This document shows, one piece after another, positions 9,189 to 17,045 of a DNA stretch of 47,814 nucleotides. Below the pieces are notes generated by a model that made no database searches, had not been told where the DNA came from, and saw only the letters and a program-made list of their open reading frames with translations. Location: assembly GCF_012349115.1 (NCBI RefSeq), contig NZ_PQIG01000104.1:1-47814 (forward strand), in the 5' to 3' direction. The stretch comes from Rhizobium ruizarguesonis. Its GTDB lineage: Bacteria; Pseudomonadota; Alphaproteobacteria; Rhizobiales; Rhizobiaceae. Numbering within the stretch: position 1 is the first letter of the stretch; every line of letters starts with the position of its first letter. The position numbers and the translations under genes are program-made.

Positions 9189-10397
9189 TTGAAGGTAGGA
9201 ATTCTCGCCGACGATCTGACGAGCGCAACGGATGGCGCCGCGCCATTCGTGAGCATGGGGCACAGATGCTTTGTCTTCAACGATTATCAGCCATCGTCTC
9301 TGCAAGATGCTGCGATTATCTCCCTGAACAAGGCAAGCCGGGCAGGATCCATTGAGGACGCTGTCGATCGGGCGACGCTGGCAGCAAAAAGCCTGGCGTC
9401 CGCGGAGATCCTTTACAACACGGTGGATTCCACCATTCGAGGCCACGTCGGAGCTGAAGTATCTGCTGCACGTGCGGCATCCGGTCGGGCTGTTGCAATC
9501 GTCGCTCCGGCCTTCCCAGCGGGCGGGCGAACGACTGAAGGAGGGCGTCAGCTTCTGCGTGGCGTGCCGTTGGAGAAGACCGAATTTGCGATGGACCCGC
9601 TGCATCCTATAACAGACTCTCGTCTTCGGGCTCTGTTCCGGGATATTCCAGACGCGGAAGTGCGTTTTCTTGGGCTTGAGGAAGTTCGCGCATTAAAGTC
9701 CGGCGAACTTGTCGCGAATGGCAGCAAGTTACTGATAGCCGATGCAGCAACCCAGGACGACCTGGCACTGCTGGTGAAATCGGCGGCCGATCCTAAGTCC
9801 ATTCTTTGGTGTGGTTCTCCGGGACTGGCGACTGCGTTGGCGGACTATGTTGGCCCCGCTGACATCGCACCGTCGACCCCCACGGCGGCGCTCAATCTCT
9901 TCGTCATTGGCAGCGTCAACCCTCTGAGCCGCGAGCAATGCTCAAGGCTGATGAGCACTGGCAACGTGCGCCAGATCGTGGTCGACGCCGAGCAGGCGTC
10001 TCACTCTCCCCGTCTCGCGGCCGAAAGCGCCGTTGCGCAATATAGCCAATCTGGGTCTACCCGAGATGTCATTCTAACAACGTCTGAGCGCGGCACGCCG
10101 GCCGAGCCTCGATCCATCGCAATCGCTCTTGGCCAGGCGGTCCGCATGCTTCTGGAGCGTAATCCCGTGACCGGGCTCTTCGTGACCGGCGGCGACACTG
10201 CCGAATCCGTCTTGGGCGTACTTGAGATTGGTTCGCTCGAACTTTTGGGCGAGATCGAGCCTGGAATTCCGGTCGGACGTACGAGCGGATCGCATCCCAT
10301 GCACATCATCACAAAAGCGGGCGGCTTCGGTTCGTCGAACGTGCTGCTGAAATCAGCCGAATTGCTTCGGGGCCTCTGGCTTGGAGAAAAGAAATGA
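9189..10397 (+). CDS. four-carbon acid sugar kinase family protein (DUF1537)
   Basis: This 402-residue protein has the two DUF1537 domains. The N-terminal substrate-binding domain has ILADDLTSATDGA at the start and the motif NTVDSTIRGHVGAE; the C-terminal nucleotide-binding domain has FVTGGDTAESVL and KAGGFGSSNVL. Characterised members phosphorylate D-threonate, D-erythronate, L-threonate or 2-oxo-tetronates on the 4-hydroxyl. I choose a TTG start at 9189, where GGGAGAG lies at good spacing and the protein begins MKVGILADD as relatives do. It overlaps pdxA2 by four bases (ATGA). Pairing with a PdxA2 is the known arrangement for D-threonate/D-erythronate breakdown to dihydroxyacetone phosphate. 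The exact substrate is not decided. Confidence 0.88.
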   Translation: MKVGILADDLTSATDGAAPFVSMGHRCFVFNDYQPSSLQDAAIISLNKASRAGSIEDAVDRATLAAKSLASAEILYNTVDSTIRGHVGAEVSAARAASGRAVAIVAPAFPAGGRTTEGGRQLLRGVPLEKTEFAMDPLHPITDSRLRALFRDIPDAEVRFLGLEEVRALKSGELVANGSKLLIADAATQDDLALLVKSAADPKSILWCGSPGLATALADYVGPADIAPSTPTAALNLFVIGSVNPLSREQCSRLMSTGNVRQIVVDAEQASHSPRLAAESAVAQYSQSGSTRDVILTTSERGTPAEPRSIAIALGQAVRMLLERNPVTGLFVTGGDTAESVLGVLEIGSLELLGEIEPGIPVGRTSGSHPMHIITKAGGFGSSNVLLKSAELLRGLWLGEKK

Positions 10398-11368
10398 AGA
10401 AGCCTATCGGAATAACCATGGGCGATCCTTGCGGGATCGGCCCGGAAATCGTCGCACGCATTTTTGCGGACGGACTGCCTGAGCACGCGCTGGTGATCGG
10501 CGATGCCAAGGTGATGGAGCGTGCTGTCCGAGCCCTCGATCTTCCGCTTCAGGTGCAGCCCGTCACTTCCGTCGATGAGGCTGTCCCAGACCGCAAGCTC
10601 ATGGCCGTTCTCAACGTTTCGGATCTACCTGACGATTTGCCGATCGGTCAGGTGGATGCGCGCGCTGGCCGCGCCAGCTACGACTATGTTGTGAGGGCGA
10701 TCGACGAAGCGCTGGCAGGCAACATCAGGGCGATCGTTACCGCGCCGATCAACAAGGAAGCGATGAAAATGGGGGGGCTCAATTATCCCGGCCATACTGA
10801 AATCCTTGCAGAACGGTCGGGGACCGACAAGTTCGCGATGATGCTGGCAAACGACGAATTGCGTGTCATCCTGGTCACGATCCACGTGTCGTTGCGAGAC
10901 GCCATTGACCTCGTGACGCAGGAATCTGTGCTCAGGACGATCGAATTGGCGCACAGGGCAGGTAGGGCATATGGCATCGCCTCGCCCCGCATCGCCGTCG
11001 CCGGCCTCAATCCCCATGCCGGTGAAAACGGCATGTTCGGACGCGAAGATCTCGACATTATCGCGCCGGCGATCAGCCGGGCCCGGGAACTTGGAATAAA
11101 CGCGTCCGGTCCATGGCCAGGAGACACTATTTTCATGCGAGCCCGCAGAGGCGAGTTCGATATCGTCGTTGCGCAATATCACGACCAGGGCCTCATTCCG
11201 GTCAAGTATCTCGGCATCGACAGCGGCGTCAACGTCACCATCGGCTTGCCCTTCATCCGGACCAGTGTCGATCACGGCACCGCATTCGACATCGCGGGCC
11301 AAGGTACGGCCGACCATTCCTCACTTCGCTACGCCTTCGATCAGGCGCTGCTTCTCAACGCAATCTAG
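10394..11368 (+). CDS. pdxA2: PdxA2-type 4-phospho acid-sugar dehydrogenase (4-hydroxythreonine-4-phosphate dehydrogenase family)
   Basis: This 324-residue member of the PdxA family starts with TMGDPCGIGPEI and carries the metal-binding histidines in NYPGHTE, NPHAGENG and AQYHDQGLIPVK. PdxA of vitamin B6 synthesis oxidises 4-phosphohydroxy-L-threonine. The PdxA2 paralogues found next to DUF1537 kinases oxidise and decarboxylate 4-phospho-D-threonate or -erythronate to dihydroxyacetone phosphate and CO2. The translational overlap with the kinase (ATGA) argues for the catabolic role. The unusual Cys in GDPCGIG replaces the common Ala and is unlikely to change function. Confidence 0.9.
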   Translation: MKKPIGITMGDPCGIGPEIVARIFADGLPEHALVIGDAKVMERAVRALDLPLQVQPVTSVDEAVPDRKLMAVLNVSDLPDDLPIGQVDARAGRASYDYVVRAIDEALAGNIRAIVTAPINKEAMKMGGLNYPGHTEILAERSGTDKFAMMLANDELRVILVTIHVSLRDAIDLVTQESVLRTIELAHRAGRAYGIASPRIAVAGLNPHAGENGMFGREDLDIIAPAISRARELGINASGPWPGDTIFMRARRGEFDIVVAQYHDQGLIPVKYLGIDSGVNVTIGLPFIRTSVDHGTAFDIAGQGTADHSSLRYAFDQALLLNAI

Positions 11369-11379
11369 GAGTGCTTTCG

Positions 11380-12108
11380 ATGCCCCAGACTTCTCCCGAC
11401 TTCATATTTATGTTGACCAACCAGGACCGCACTGTTGCCGACGCGGCCGAGCGCCTCCAGGATGTGCTTGCCGCCGGCATCAGACATGTGGGGTTCAAGG
11501 ATATTGGCCTGCCATTCGATAAACTCTTGGGCCTTGCTTCGGCAATCAAGGCGGGGGGTGCCACGCTCTACCTCGAAGTGGTCAGCCTCGACGAAGAGAG
11601 CGAGCTACGATCCGCGCAGGCCGCGGTCGAGCTTGGCGTCGACATCTTGATGGGTGGCACCCGACCACATGTCGTTCTCCCAGTTATTGCTGGGCGAAAC
11701 ATGGGGTACTATCCGTTCCCCGGCAAGATTGTCGGTCATCCGAGCAAGCTCGAAGGGACGATCGACACAATTGTGGAAAGTGCCCGGCATTTGACGGCGA
11801 TCAACGGTGTCAGCGGTCTGGATCTGCTCGCCTATCGCTTCGGCGGCGATGTCGAAGCGCTGATGACGCGGGTGTGCGAGGCCGTGGCCAAGCCTGTGGT
11901 CGTTGCCGGATCGATCGACAGCCCTGAAAGGATGGCGGCGGTCGTACGGTCTGGTGCTGCAGGCTTTACCATCGGAACGGCGGCTTTCAATGGCGCTTTT
12001 TCCGGCAGTGCCGATCTGCGATTGGAGATCGAGGCGGAGATCAACGTTCTTGAGCGGATTCAAGCTGACGCTGGCTGGATTGCACCATCAGAATTAACGC
12101 GTACCTGA
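11380..12108 (+). CDS. TIM-barrel protein of unknown function in the acid-sugar cluster
   Basis: I do not recognise the family. The 242-residue protein reads as a small beta/alpha barrel. Repeating strand-helix units include RHVGFKDIG near residue 35, TLYLEVVSLDEE near 65 and GVDILMGG near 90. A C-terminal phosphate-type half follows, with VVVAGSIDSPERM and AGFTIGTAAF, reminiscent of HisA/TrpC/NanE-like phosphate sites. It starts at the ATG 11380 with GGAG upstream, 11 bp after pdxA2, so it is surely in the same operon and may act on the same four-carbon phospho-acid as an epimerase, isomerase or aldolase. The frame is open further upstream, but there it lies inside pdxA2 and has no ribosome site. 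Confidence 0.75.
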   Translation: MPQTSPDFIFMLTNQDRTVADAAERLQDVLAAGIRHVGFKDIGLPFDKLLGLASAIKAGGATLYLEVVSLDEESELRSAQAAVELGVDILMGGTRPHVVLPVIAGRNMGYYPFPGKIVGHPSKLEGTIDTIVESARHLTAINGVSGLDLLAYRFGGDVEALMTRVCEAVAKPVVVAGSIDSPERMAAVVRSGAAGFTIGTAAFNGAFSGSADLRLEIEAEINVLERIQADAGWIAPSELTRT

Positions 12109-12110
12109 AT

Positions 12111-12186
12111 CGAACCTTCACCAATCATTAATTGCCGTCTTTACGATTGGGCGACAAGATGAGTTTCGAAATTGGAGACCCGACAA
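12111..12186 (+). promoter_or_regulatory. promoter block shared with the M20/LysR intergenic region, copy 1
   Basis: The 78 bp before the D-threonine aldolase-like gene match the reverse complement of 42524-42595. My hand alignment of GAACCTTCAC through TTGGAGA finds about nine differences in 66 positions, including one gap. Conserved cores are TCATTAATTGCC, GGCGACAAG and the ribosome-binding TTGGAGA. Because a LysR gene is divergent at the second copy, TCATTAATTGCC with its surrounding T/A-rich dyad is a candidate LysR box. This suggests that 12187-15132 starts its own transcript and shares a regulator with the M20 operon. Confidence 0.65.
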
Positions 12187-13365
12187 ATGGATCTAGCGAC
12201 GTTCGCCCCCTCCCCTGGCTTGGCAGCAACGACCACTCTTGAGGCGCTGGAAACGCCCTGTCTGGTTCTGGATGCGGACCGGATGGACCGCAATATCAAG
12301 CGGCTCAGGAACCGGCTCGATGACCTCGGCGTGTCGCTGCGACCGCATCTGAAGACGGCGAAGTCGATTGACGTGGCCCGGCGGTTGATGAGTGCGCCAG
12401 AGGGACCGGCAACCATCTCGACGCTGAAGGAAGCGGAGCAGTTCGCGGCCGCTGGCGTTCGCGACGTGATCTATGCGGTCGGCATCGCTCCTTCAAAGCT
12501 CGCGCGTGTCACCGATCTGCGCGCCAAGGGCGTCGATCTCGTGGTGGTATTGGATACCGTCGAACAGGCGCAGGCGGTTGCCGAGGCGTCCCGAGACGCC
12601 GGAATGCGGATCCCAGCCATGATCGAGATCGATTGCGATGGCCACCGCTCGGGTGTTGTGCCTGGCAATCACACGCAGTTGCTGGAGATTGGGCAGACGC
12701 TGGCGGCAGGCGCGGAGCTGCGTGGCGTTTTGACCCATGCCGGCGATAGCTACAAAGGTGGAGACGACGAGGCGCAGCAGCGCTATGCGGAGGCGGAGCG
12801 GTTGGCCGTTGTTGAAGCCGCCCAGCTTCTTCGTGGTGCGGGTCTGCCGTGCCCGGTCGTCAGCGTCGGTTCGACGCCGACGGCCCATCATGCGAAGGAT
12901 CTAACCGGCGTGACCGAAGTCCGCGCCGGGGTGTTCGTGTTCTTCGATCTGGTGATGGCAGGCATCGGCATTTGCCAGGTCGATGACATCGCGCTCAGCG
13001 TTCTTGCGACGGTTATCGGACACCAGCGCGAGAAGGGTTGGATCATAACCGATGGCGGATGGATGTCTTTGTCGCGGGACCGCGGCACCAGCAGGCAGGC
13101 CATCGACCAGGGTTATGGCCTCGTCAGTGGCATCGACGGCAATGCCTACCAGGACATCATCGTTGCCGACGCGAACCAGGAGCATGGCATCCTCGCCGTG
13201 CGGCCCGGCTCGAACGCTCGCCTTCCCGATTTGGCGATCGGAGACCGGGTGCGGATCCTGCCGAACCACGCATGCGCAACCGCTGCGCAGCACCCCGTCT
13301 ATCATGTTGTCCGCAGTGGCTCGCATGCCGTTGAGGCTTGTTGGCCGCGCTTCGGGGGCTGGTGA
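12187..13365 (+). CDS. D-threonine aldolase / D-serine dehydratase-like PLP enzyme (DSD1 fold)
   Basis: This 392-residue enzyme has the alanine-racemase N-terminal barrel with the PLP lysine in RPHLKTAKS (Lys about 56) and the C-terminal DSD1-like domain ending in PNHAC, whose His and Cys bind the divalent metal in D-serine dehydratase. Family members cleave D-threonine or D-beta-hydroxy amino acids to glycine plus aldehyde, dehydrate D-serine or D-threo-3-hydroxyaspartate, or act as 3-hydroxyaspartate aldolase (BhcC). The ATG at 12187 follows TTGGAGA at the right distance. It overlaps the RidA gene by one base (TGATG). The substrate is a D-configured beta-hydroxy amino acid by inference. Confidence 0.85.
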   Translation: MDLATFAPSPGLAATTTLEALETPCLVLDADRMDRNIKRLRNRLDDLGVSLRPHLKTAKSIDVARRLMSAPEGPATISTLKEAEQFAAAGVRDVIYAVGIAPSKLARVTDLRAKGVDLVVVLDTVEQAQAVAEASRDAGMRIPAMIEIDCDGHRSGVVPGNHTQLLEIGQTLAAGAELRGVLTHAGDSYKGGDDEAQQRYAEAERLAVVEAAQLLRGAGLPCPVVSVGSTPTAHHAKDLTGVTEVRAGVFVFFDLVMAGIGICQVDDIALSVLATVIGHQREKGWIITDGGWMSLSRDRGTSRQAIDQGYGLVSGIDGNAYQDIIVADANQEHGILAVRPGSNARLPDLAIGDRVRILPNHACATAAQHPVYHVVRSGSHAVEACWPRFGGW

Positions 13366-13790
13366 TGTCGAAGGTCATAACCGTAAACACCGATCGCGCG
13401 CCCAGCCCTGCCGGTCATTATGTCCAGGCCAAACTCGCGGGCCAGCATCTATATATATCAGGGCAGCTCCCGATCCGGCCGGATGGGGCGCCGCTTTCCG
13501 ACGATAGCTTCGAGACGCAGACGGGGCAGGCCATCGACAACATGCTGGCGGTCCTGGAAGCCGCAGGCGGAACCCCGGACGATCTCATCAGGGTGACCGC
13601 CTACATCGTCGGCGTCAGCAACTGGCCGCGCTTCAACCAGGTTTATGCAGCGCGGCTGGGAGAGGCGCGCCCGGCGCGCACCGTGGTTCCGGTGCCCGAA
13701 CTCCACTACGGCTATCTCGTCGAGATCGACGCGATCGCCGTGCTCGCGCAAGACGCTCCTGCGCGGCAGGCAGAAAACAGCTCCGACTAA
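13365..13790 (+). CDS. RidA family enamine/imine deaminase
   Basis: This 141-residue protein of the YjgF/RidA family hydrolyses reactive enamines and imines made by PLP and flavin enzymes. Visible marks are LYISGQLPIRPDG, NMLAVLEAAGGTPDDLIRVTAYI and the catalytic arginine in RPARTVVPVPELHYG. It begins at the ATG 13365, which overlaps the stop of the aldolase-like gene (TGATG), and lies 19 bp before the FAD oxidoreductase. Its place between a PLP lyase and an amino-acid oxidase fits hydrolysis of the imino acid formed by either enzyme to the 2-oxo acid. Confidence 0.9.
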   Translation: MSKVITVNTDRAPSPAGHYVQAKLAGQHLYISGQLPIRPDGAPLSDDSFETQTGQAIDNMLAVLEAAGGTPDDLIRVTAYIVGVSNWPRFNQVYAARLGEARPARTVVPVPELHYGYLVEIDAIAVLAQDAPARQAENSSD

Positions 13791-13809
13791 TCAATTCAGG
13801 TCAGCCACG

Positions 13810-15132
13810 ATGTCACCACTTCTCAAAAGCATACAGAGCGATCAAGAGCTTCCCGCGAAGGCCGACGTCGTCGTCATCGGTGGCGGCATTATCGGTGCGT
13901 CGGCGGCATTTTTTCTCGCAGAGCGGGGGCTCTCTGTTGCCTTGGTCGAGAAGGGCTATATCGGCGGTGAGCAGTCCAGCCGAAACTGGGGCTGGTGCCG
14001 CCGGCAGAACCGCGATGAGCGCGAACTGCCGCTCTCGGGAATTTCCATGCAGGCGTGGGACCAGTTCGCAGCCAAAATCGAGGAAGACGTCGGCTTCCGC
14101 CAATGCGGTCTGTTCTATGCGACGGACAACCCGCAACAGCTGGCGGAATGGGAACAATGGCTTGATCTTGCCCGGCAATTCAACGTCAATACCAGGATGC
14201 TAACTGCCCGGGAAGCGCATGACAGAATTCCCGCGCAAGGCCGCCGCTGGATCGGCGGCGTGCATTCAGTCGATGATGGCAAAGGCGAACCCTCCATTGC
14301 AGCGCCGACCATCGCGAATGGTGCCCGCAAGTTGGGAGCGACTATCCACCAGGAATGCGCTGCACGGGGTCTCGATATCGTCAATGGTGCAGTTGCTGGG
14401 ATCATCACCGAAAAAGGGATCATCAGGTCGCAGGCCGTTCTGAACGCCGGCGGTGCGTGGACCTCCTTGTTCTGTCGCCAGTACGGCGTGCAGTTCCCGC
14501 AGGCATGCGTGCGCCAGACTGCAATTCGTACACGACCCACAACCAATCTCGGAGAGGCGATCTATACGCCTGAGTGCTCGCTGACCCGCAGGTTGGACGG
14601 CAGTTACACGCTTGCTATCAGCGGTAGGGCGACGTTGGATATCACGCCACAGGGCCTGCGCTACGCGCGCTGGTTCATGCCGATGTTTCTGAAGCGACTG
14701 AAAGCGGTCCAGATTGGCGTTGGCAAGTCCATGTTCCATGGACCGGAAGCTTTGGCGAGCTGGAACAAGGATACGCCTTCGCCTTTCGAGCAAATCCGTG
14801 TTCTCGATCCAAGACCGAGCCGCCGGACAATCGCCGCTATCCTGAAGGGCGTCACCGAGCAGTTCCCGGCGCTTGCGGGTATCGAAATCGCTGACAGTTG
14901 GGGCGCGTATGTGGATTGCACACCGGACGCAGTACCCGTTGTCTCGGCGTCTGATCATGTGAGCGGCCTTTATTTGGCCGCGGGCGGTTCCGGCCATGGC
15001 TTTGGCATTGGCCCGGGCATCGGCCGCCTCGCCGCTGATCTGGTTGCTAACGATAGGCCTTGCGTTGATCCCACGCCCTTCCGGCTGTCGCGCTTCTTTG
15101 ACGGCTCCCGAGTCGAGGTCGGCGGGCTCTGA
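13810..15132 (+). CDS. FAD-dependent amino acid oxidoreductase (DAO superfamily)
   Basis: This 440-residue flavoprotein is a paralogue of 311-1645. GGGIIG at residues 24-29 binds FAD, and GGEQSSRNWGWCRRQNRD follows. The C-terminus has GGSGHGFGIGPGIGRL, and the closing PFRLSRFFDGS matches PYRLSRFSDGS of the paralogue. The ATG at 13810 gives the usual N-terminus; the frame is open upstream only because it overlaps RidA. As third gene after the aldolase-like enzyme and RidA, it probably oxidises a D- or N-substituted amino acid to an imino acid that RidA then hydrolyses. No transmembrane helix is seen; electrons may go to oxygen or to the quinone pool. Confidence 0.88.
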   Translation: MSPLLKSIQSDQELPAKADVVVIGGGIIGASAAFFLAERGLSVALVEKGYIGGEQSSRNWGWCRRQNRDERELPLSGISMQAWDQFAAKIEEDVGFRQCGLFYATDNPQQLAEWEQWLDLARQFNVNTRMLTAREAHDRIPAQGRRWIGGVHSVDDGKGEPSIAAPTIANGARKLGATIHQECAARGLDIVNGAVAGIITEKGIIRSQAVLNAGGAWTSLFCRQYGVQFPQACVRQTAIRTRPTTNLGEAIYTPECSLTRRLDGSYTLAISGRATLDITPQGLRYARWFMPMFLKRLKAVQIGVGKSMFHGPEALASWNKDTPSPFEQIRVLDPRPSRRTIAAILKGVTEQFPALAGIEIADSWGAYVDCTPDAVPVVSASDHVSGLYLAAGGSGHGFGIGPGIGRLAADLVANDRPCVDPTPFRLSRFFDGSRVEVGGL

Positions 15133-15166
15133 TCATGGCGGACGACGAGGGTAGGACAAGAAGTCC

Positions 15167-16441
15167 CTAGCCGACGCTGTCCAGCATCTTGTAATACATG
15201 CCGACCAGCGGCAGGAACCAGGGGGTTCCGAAGTGCCCCGGGACGGCCGGCCATTCGAGCCCCTTCATCGGATTGCGGTCAGGCCGGCCGAGGATCGCGT
15301 CGGCGACCAGCATTCCGAGATGGGTCGAAAGCTGGGCGCCATGGCCGGAGTAACCCATGGCGTACCAGACGCCGTCATGACAGCCGGCGCGCGGGAACCG
15401 ATCCTTGGTTATGTCGACGAGCCCGCCCCAGCAATAGTCGATCTCGACACTGGCGAGTTGCGGGAAGATTTCTGCGAGGCTTGCCTTTAGGGTCGCTGCG
15501 ATCTTAGGGTCCGACCCGTGGTCGGAAGTTGCCGAGAAGCGCGCGCGGCCTCCGAAGATAAGCCGGTCGTCGGGCGAGAGCCGAAAATAGTTGCCGATGT
15601 TCTTCGATGTGACGCAGGTGCGGTTGCCGGGCATCGTCGCCGCGATCTCCGCTTCGGTCAGCGGCCGCGTGGCAATGATGAAGCTGCCTACCGCAATGAT
15701 CCGGCGCCGAAAATAGCCGAAGGTCGAGGGGGTATAGGCGCCGGTGGCAATAAGCACCGCATCGGCGGTGACGCTGCCGCGGCCGGTTTTCAGATGATGA
15801 CGGCGGTCCGCCTGCCGATGGCCCGTGACGGCCGCGTTCTCGAAGATCGTCGCGCCGTGACGCTTCGCTGCCTCGGCGAGCCCTATGACGTAGCGACCCA
15901 TATGCATCATCGCGCTCTTCTTCGAGAGCATCGCGCCGTGGAAGGGCGAGCCGATTTCCTGCTTCAGGTCGTCTGCGCTTAGCAACGCCGTGTCCGGATC
16001 GACTTCGGCGTGCACGGCTTCGAAGTTGCGCGCGATCGCTTGGAAATGCTGGGGCTTGGAGGCGAGCTTCAGCTTACCGGTGCGGCGGAAGCTGCAATCA
16101 ATTCTCTCGTCTTGGATTAGAGCCTCGATCGTGTCGATCGAGTCGTCCAGCGCCTTGTAAAGCGCAATCGCGCGCTCCTTGCCAAGCTCCGCCTTTGCCG
16201 CCAGATAGCTATGCGCAAGTCCGTTGTTCAAGTGACCGCCATTGCGGCCGGAGGCGCCCCAACCCACCGCCTCGGCTTCCAGAACGACGACTTTGGCACC
16301 TGCCTTTGCGAGCTGCCGGGCGGCGCCAAGACCGGTGAAGCCGCCGCCGACCACGGCGACATCGTAATGGCCATCGATCGGACCCTCTTCGGCCCCGGCA
16401 AAAGCCGGAGCAGTGTCGTGCCAGTAGGATAAGAACTTCAT
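15167..16441 (-). CDS. FAD-dependent oxidoreductase, gamma-glutamylputrescine oxidase (PuuB/OrdL) type
   Basis: This 424-residue flavoprotein has the FAD motif GGGFTG at residues 32-37, then ASGRNGGHLNNG, the PuuB/OrdL signature. The C-terminal FAD site is MGYSGHGAQLSTHLG. Family members oxidise amines such as gamma-glutamylputrescine to aldehydes with H2O2 release. It lies 63 bp behind the Lrp regulator and ends 34 bp from the convergent oxidoreductase gene. It probably oxidises an amine linked to the kinase/phospho-lyase pathway upstream on the same strand. Confidence 0.87.
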   Translation of the reverse strand: MKFLSYWHDTAPAFAGAEEGPIDGHYDVAVVGGGFTGLGAARQLAKAGAKVVVLEAEAVGWGASGRNGGHLNNGLAHSYLAAKAELGKERAIALYKALDDSIDTIEALIQDERIDCSFRRTGKLKLASKPQHFQAIARNFEAVHAEVDPDTALLSADDLKQEIGSPFHGAMLSKKSAMMHMGRYVIGLAEAAKRHGATIFENAAVTGHRQADRRHHLKTGRGSVTADAVLIATGAYTPSTFGYFRRRIIAVGSFIIATRPLTEAEIAATMPGNRTCVTSKNIGNYFRLSPDDRLIFGGRARFSATSDHGSDPKIAATLKASLAEIFPQLASVEIDYCWGGLVDITKDRFPRAGCHDGVWYAMGYSGHGAQLSTHLGMLVADAILGRPDRNPMKGLEWPAVPGHFGTPWFLPLVGMYYKMLDSVG

Positions 16442-16470
16442 GGTGGCGCGCCTTGTCTCTAGAGATTGGA

Positions 16471-16489
16471 TCGCCCGAAGAAAGGGCGA
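16471..16489 (-). terminator. hairpin between Lrp gene and PuuB-like gene
   Basis: TCGCCC (16471-16476) and GGGCGA (16484-16489) can pair around a seven-base loop shortly after the Lrp gene ends. No T-run follows on the minus strand, so it is at most a weak attenuator lowering read-through into the PuuB-like gene. Confidence 0.25.
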
Positions 16490-16504
16490 GGAGTTTATCG
16501 GAGC

Positions 16505-16981
16505 CTATGGTTGAAACAGTTTCGTCAGCGGCAGTTGCGCCCTGCGGATCGGCGATTTCAGCACGACGTAGCTGAAATACTTGTCAATACCGACGTCCAG
16601 CTCAATCAGCCGCTCCATGATCTCCTGATATTCGCCTATGCCGGTAGTCACGAATTTCAAGAGATAGTCGTAGCCGCCCGAGATCACATGACACTCGATG
16701 AGTTGCTCGATCTTCTCGATAGCGGCGAGGAAGCGCGCAAAATCGGTCTGCCGGTGGTTCTTCAGCGTGACCTCAGTAAACACCAATAGCGCCTGCCCCA
16801 ACTTGGCGACATTGATCTGCGCCGTGTAGCCTTCGATATAGCCCTCCTGCTGCAGCTTCTTGACGCGCATGAGGCAGGGGCTCGGCGATAGGTTGACAAC
16901 CTCAGCAAGCTCCACATTGGTCATTCGACCATTCTGCTGCAGCACGTGCAGGATCTTGATGTCTGTCCGGTCGAGTTTCAT
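16505..16981 (-). CDS. Lrp/AsnC family transcriptional regulator
   Basis: This 158-residue protein starts MKLDRTDIKILHVLQQNGRM, the standard AsnC start, with the helix-turn-helix at about residues 20-45 (NVELAEVVNLSPSPCLMRVK). The C-terminal RAM ligand domain includes ECHVISGGYDYLLKFVT. The ATG at 16981 is preceded only by a weak ribosome site. It lies 64 bp behind the class-III PLP enzyme and in the same direction, so it is probably co-transcribed and feeds back on its own operon in response to an amino acid. Confidence 0.88.
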   Translation of the reverse strand: MKLDRTDIKILHVLQQNGRMTNVELAEVVNLSPSPCLMRVKKLQQEGYIEGYTAQINVAKLGQALLVFTEVTLKNHRQTDFARFLAAIEKIEQLIECHVISGGYDYLLKFVTTGIGEYQEIMERLIELDVGIDKYFSYVVLKSPIRRAQLPLTKLFQP

Positions 16982-17045
16982 GGACTTAGCTTTCGGTGAT
17001 AAATGGAACGATCCGGGTCGGCTGCCGAGGCGGTCGATGTTACAC

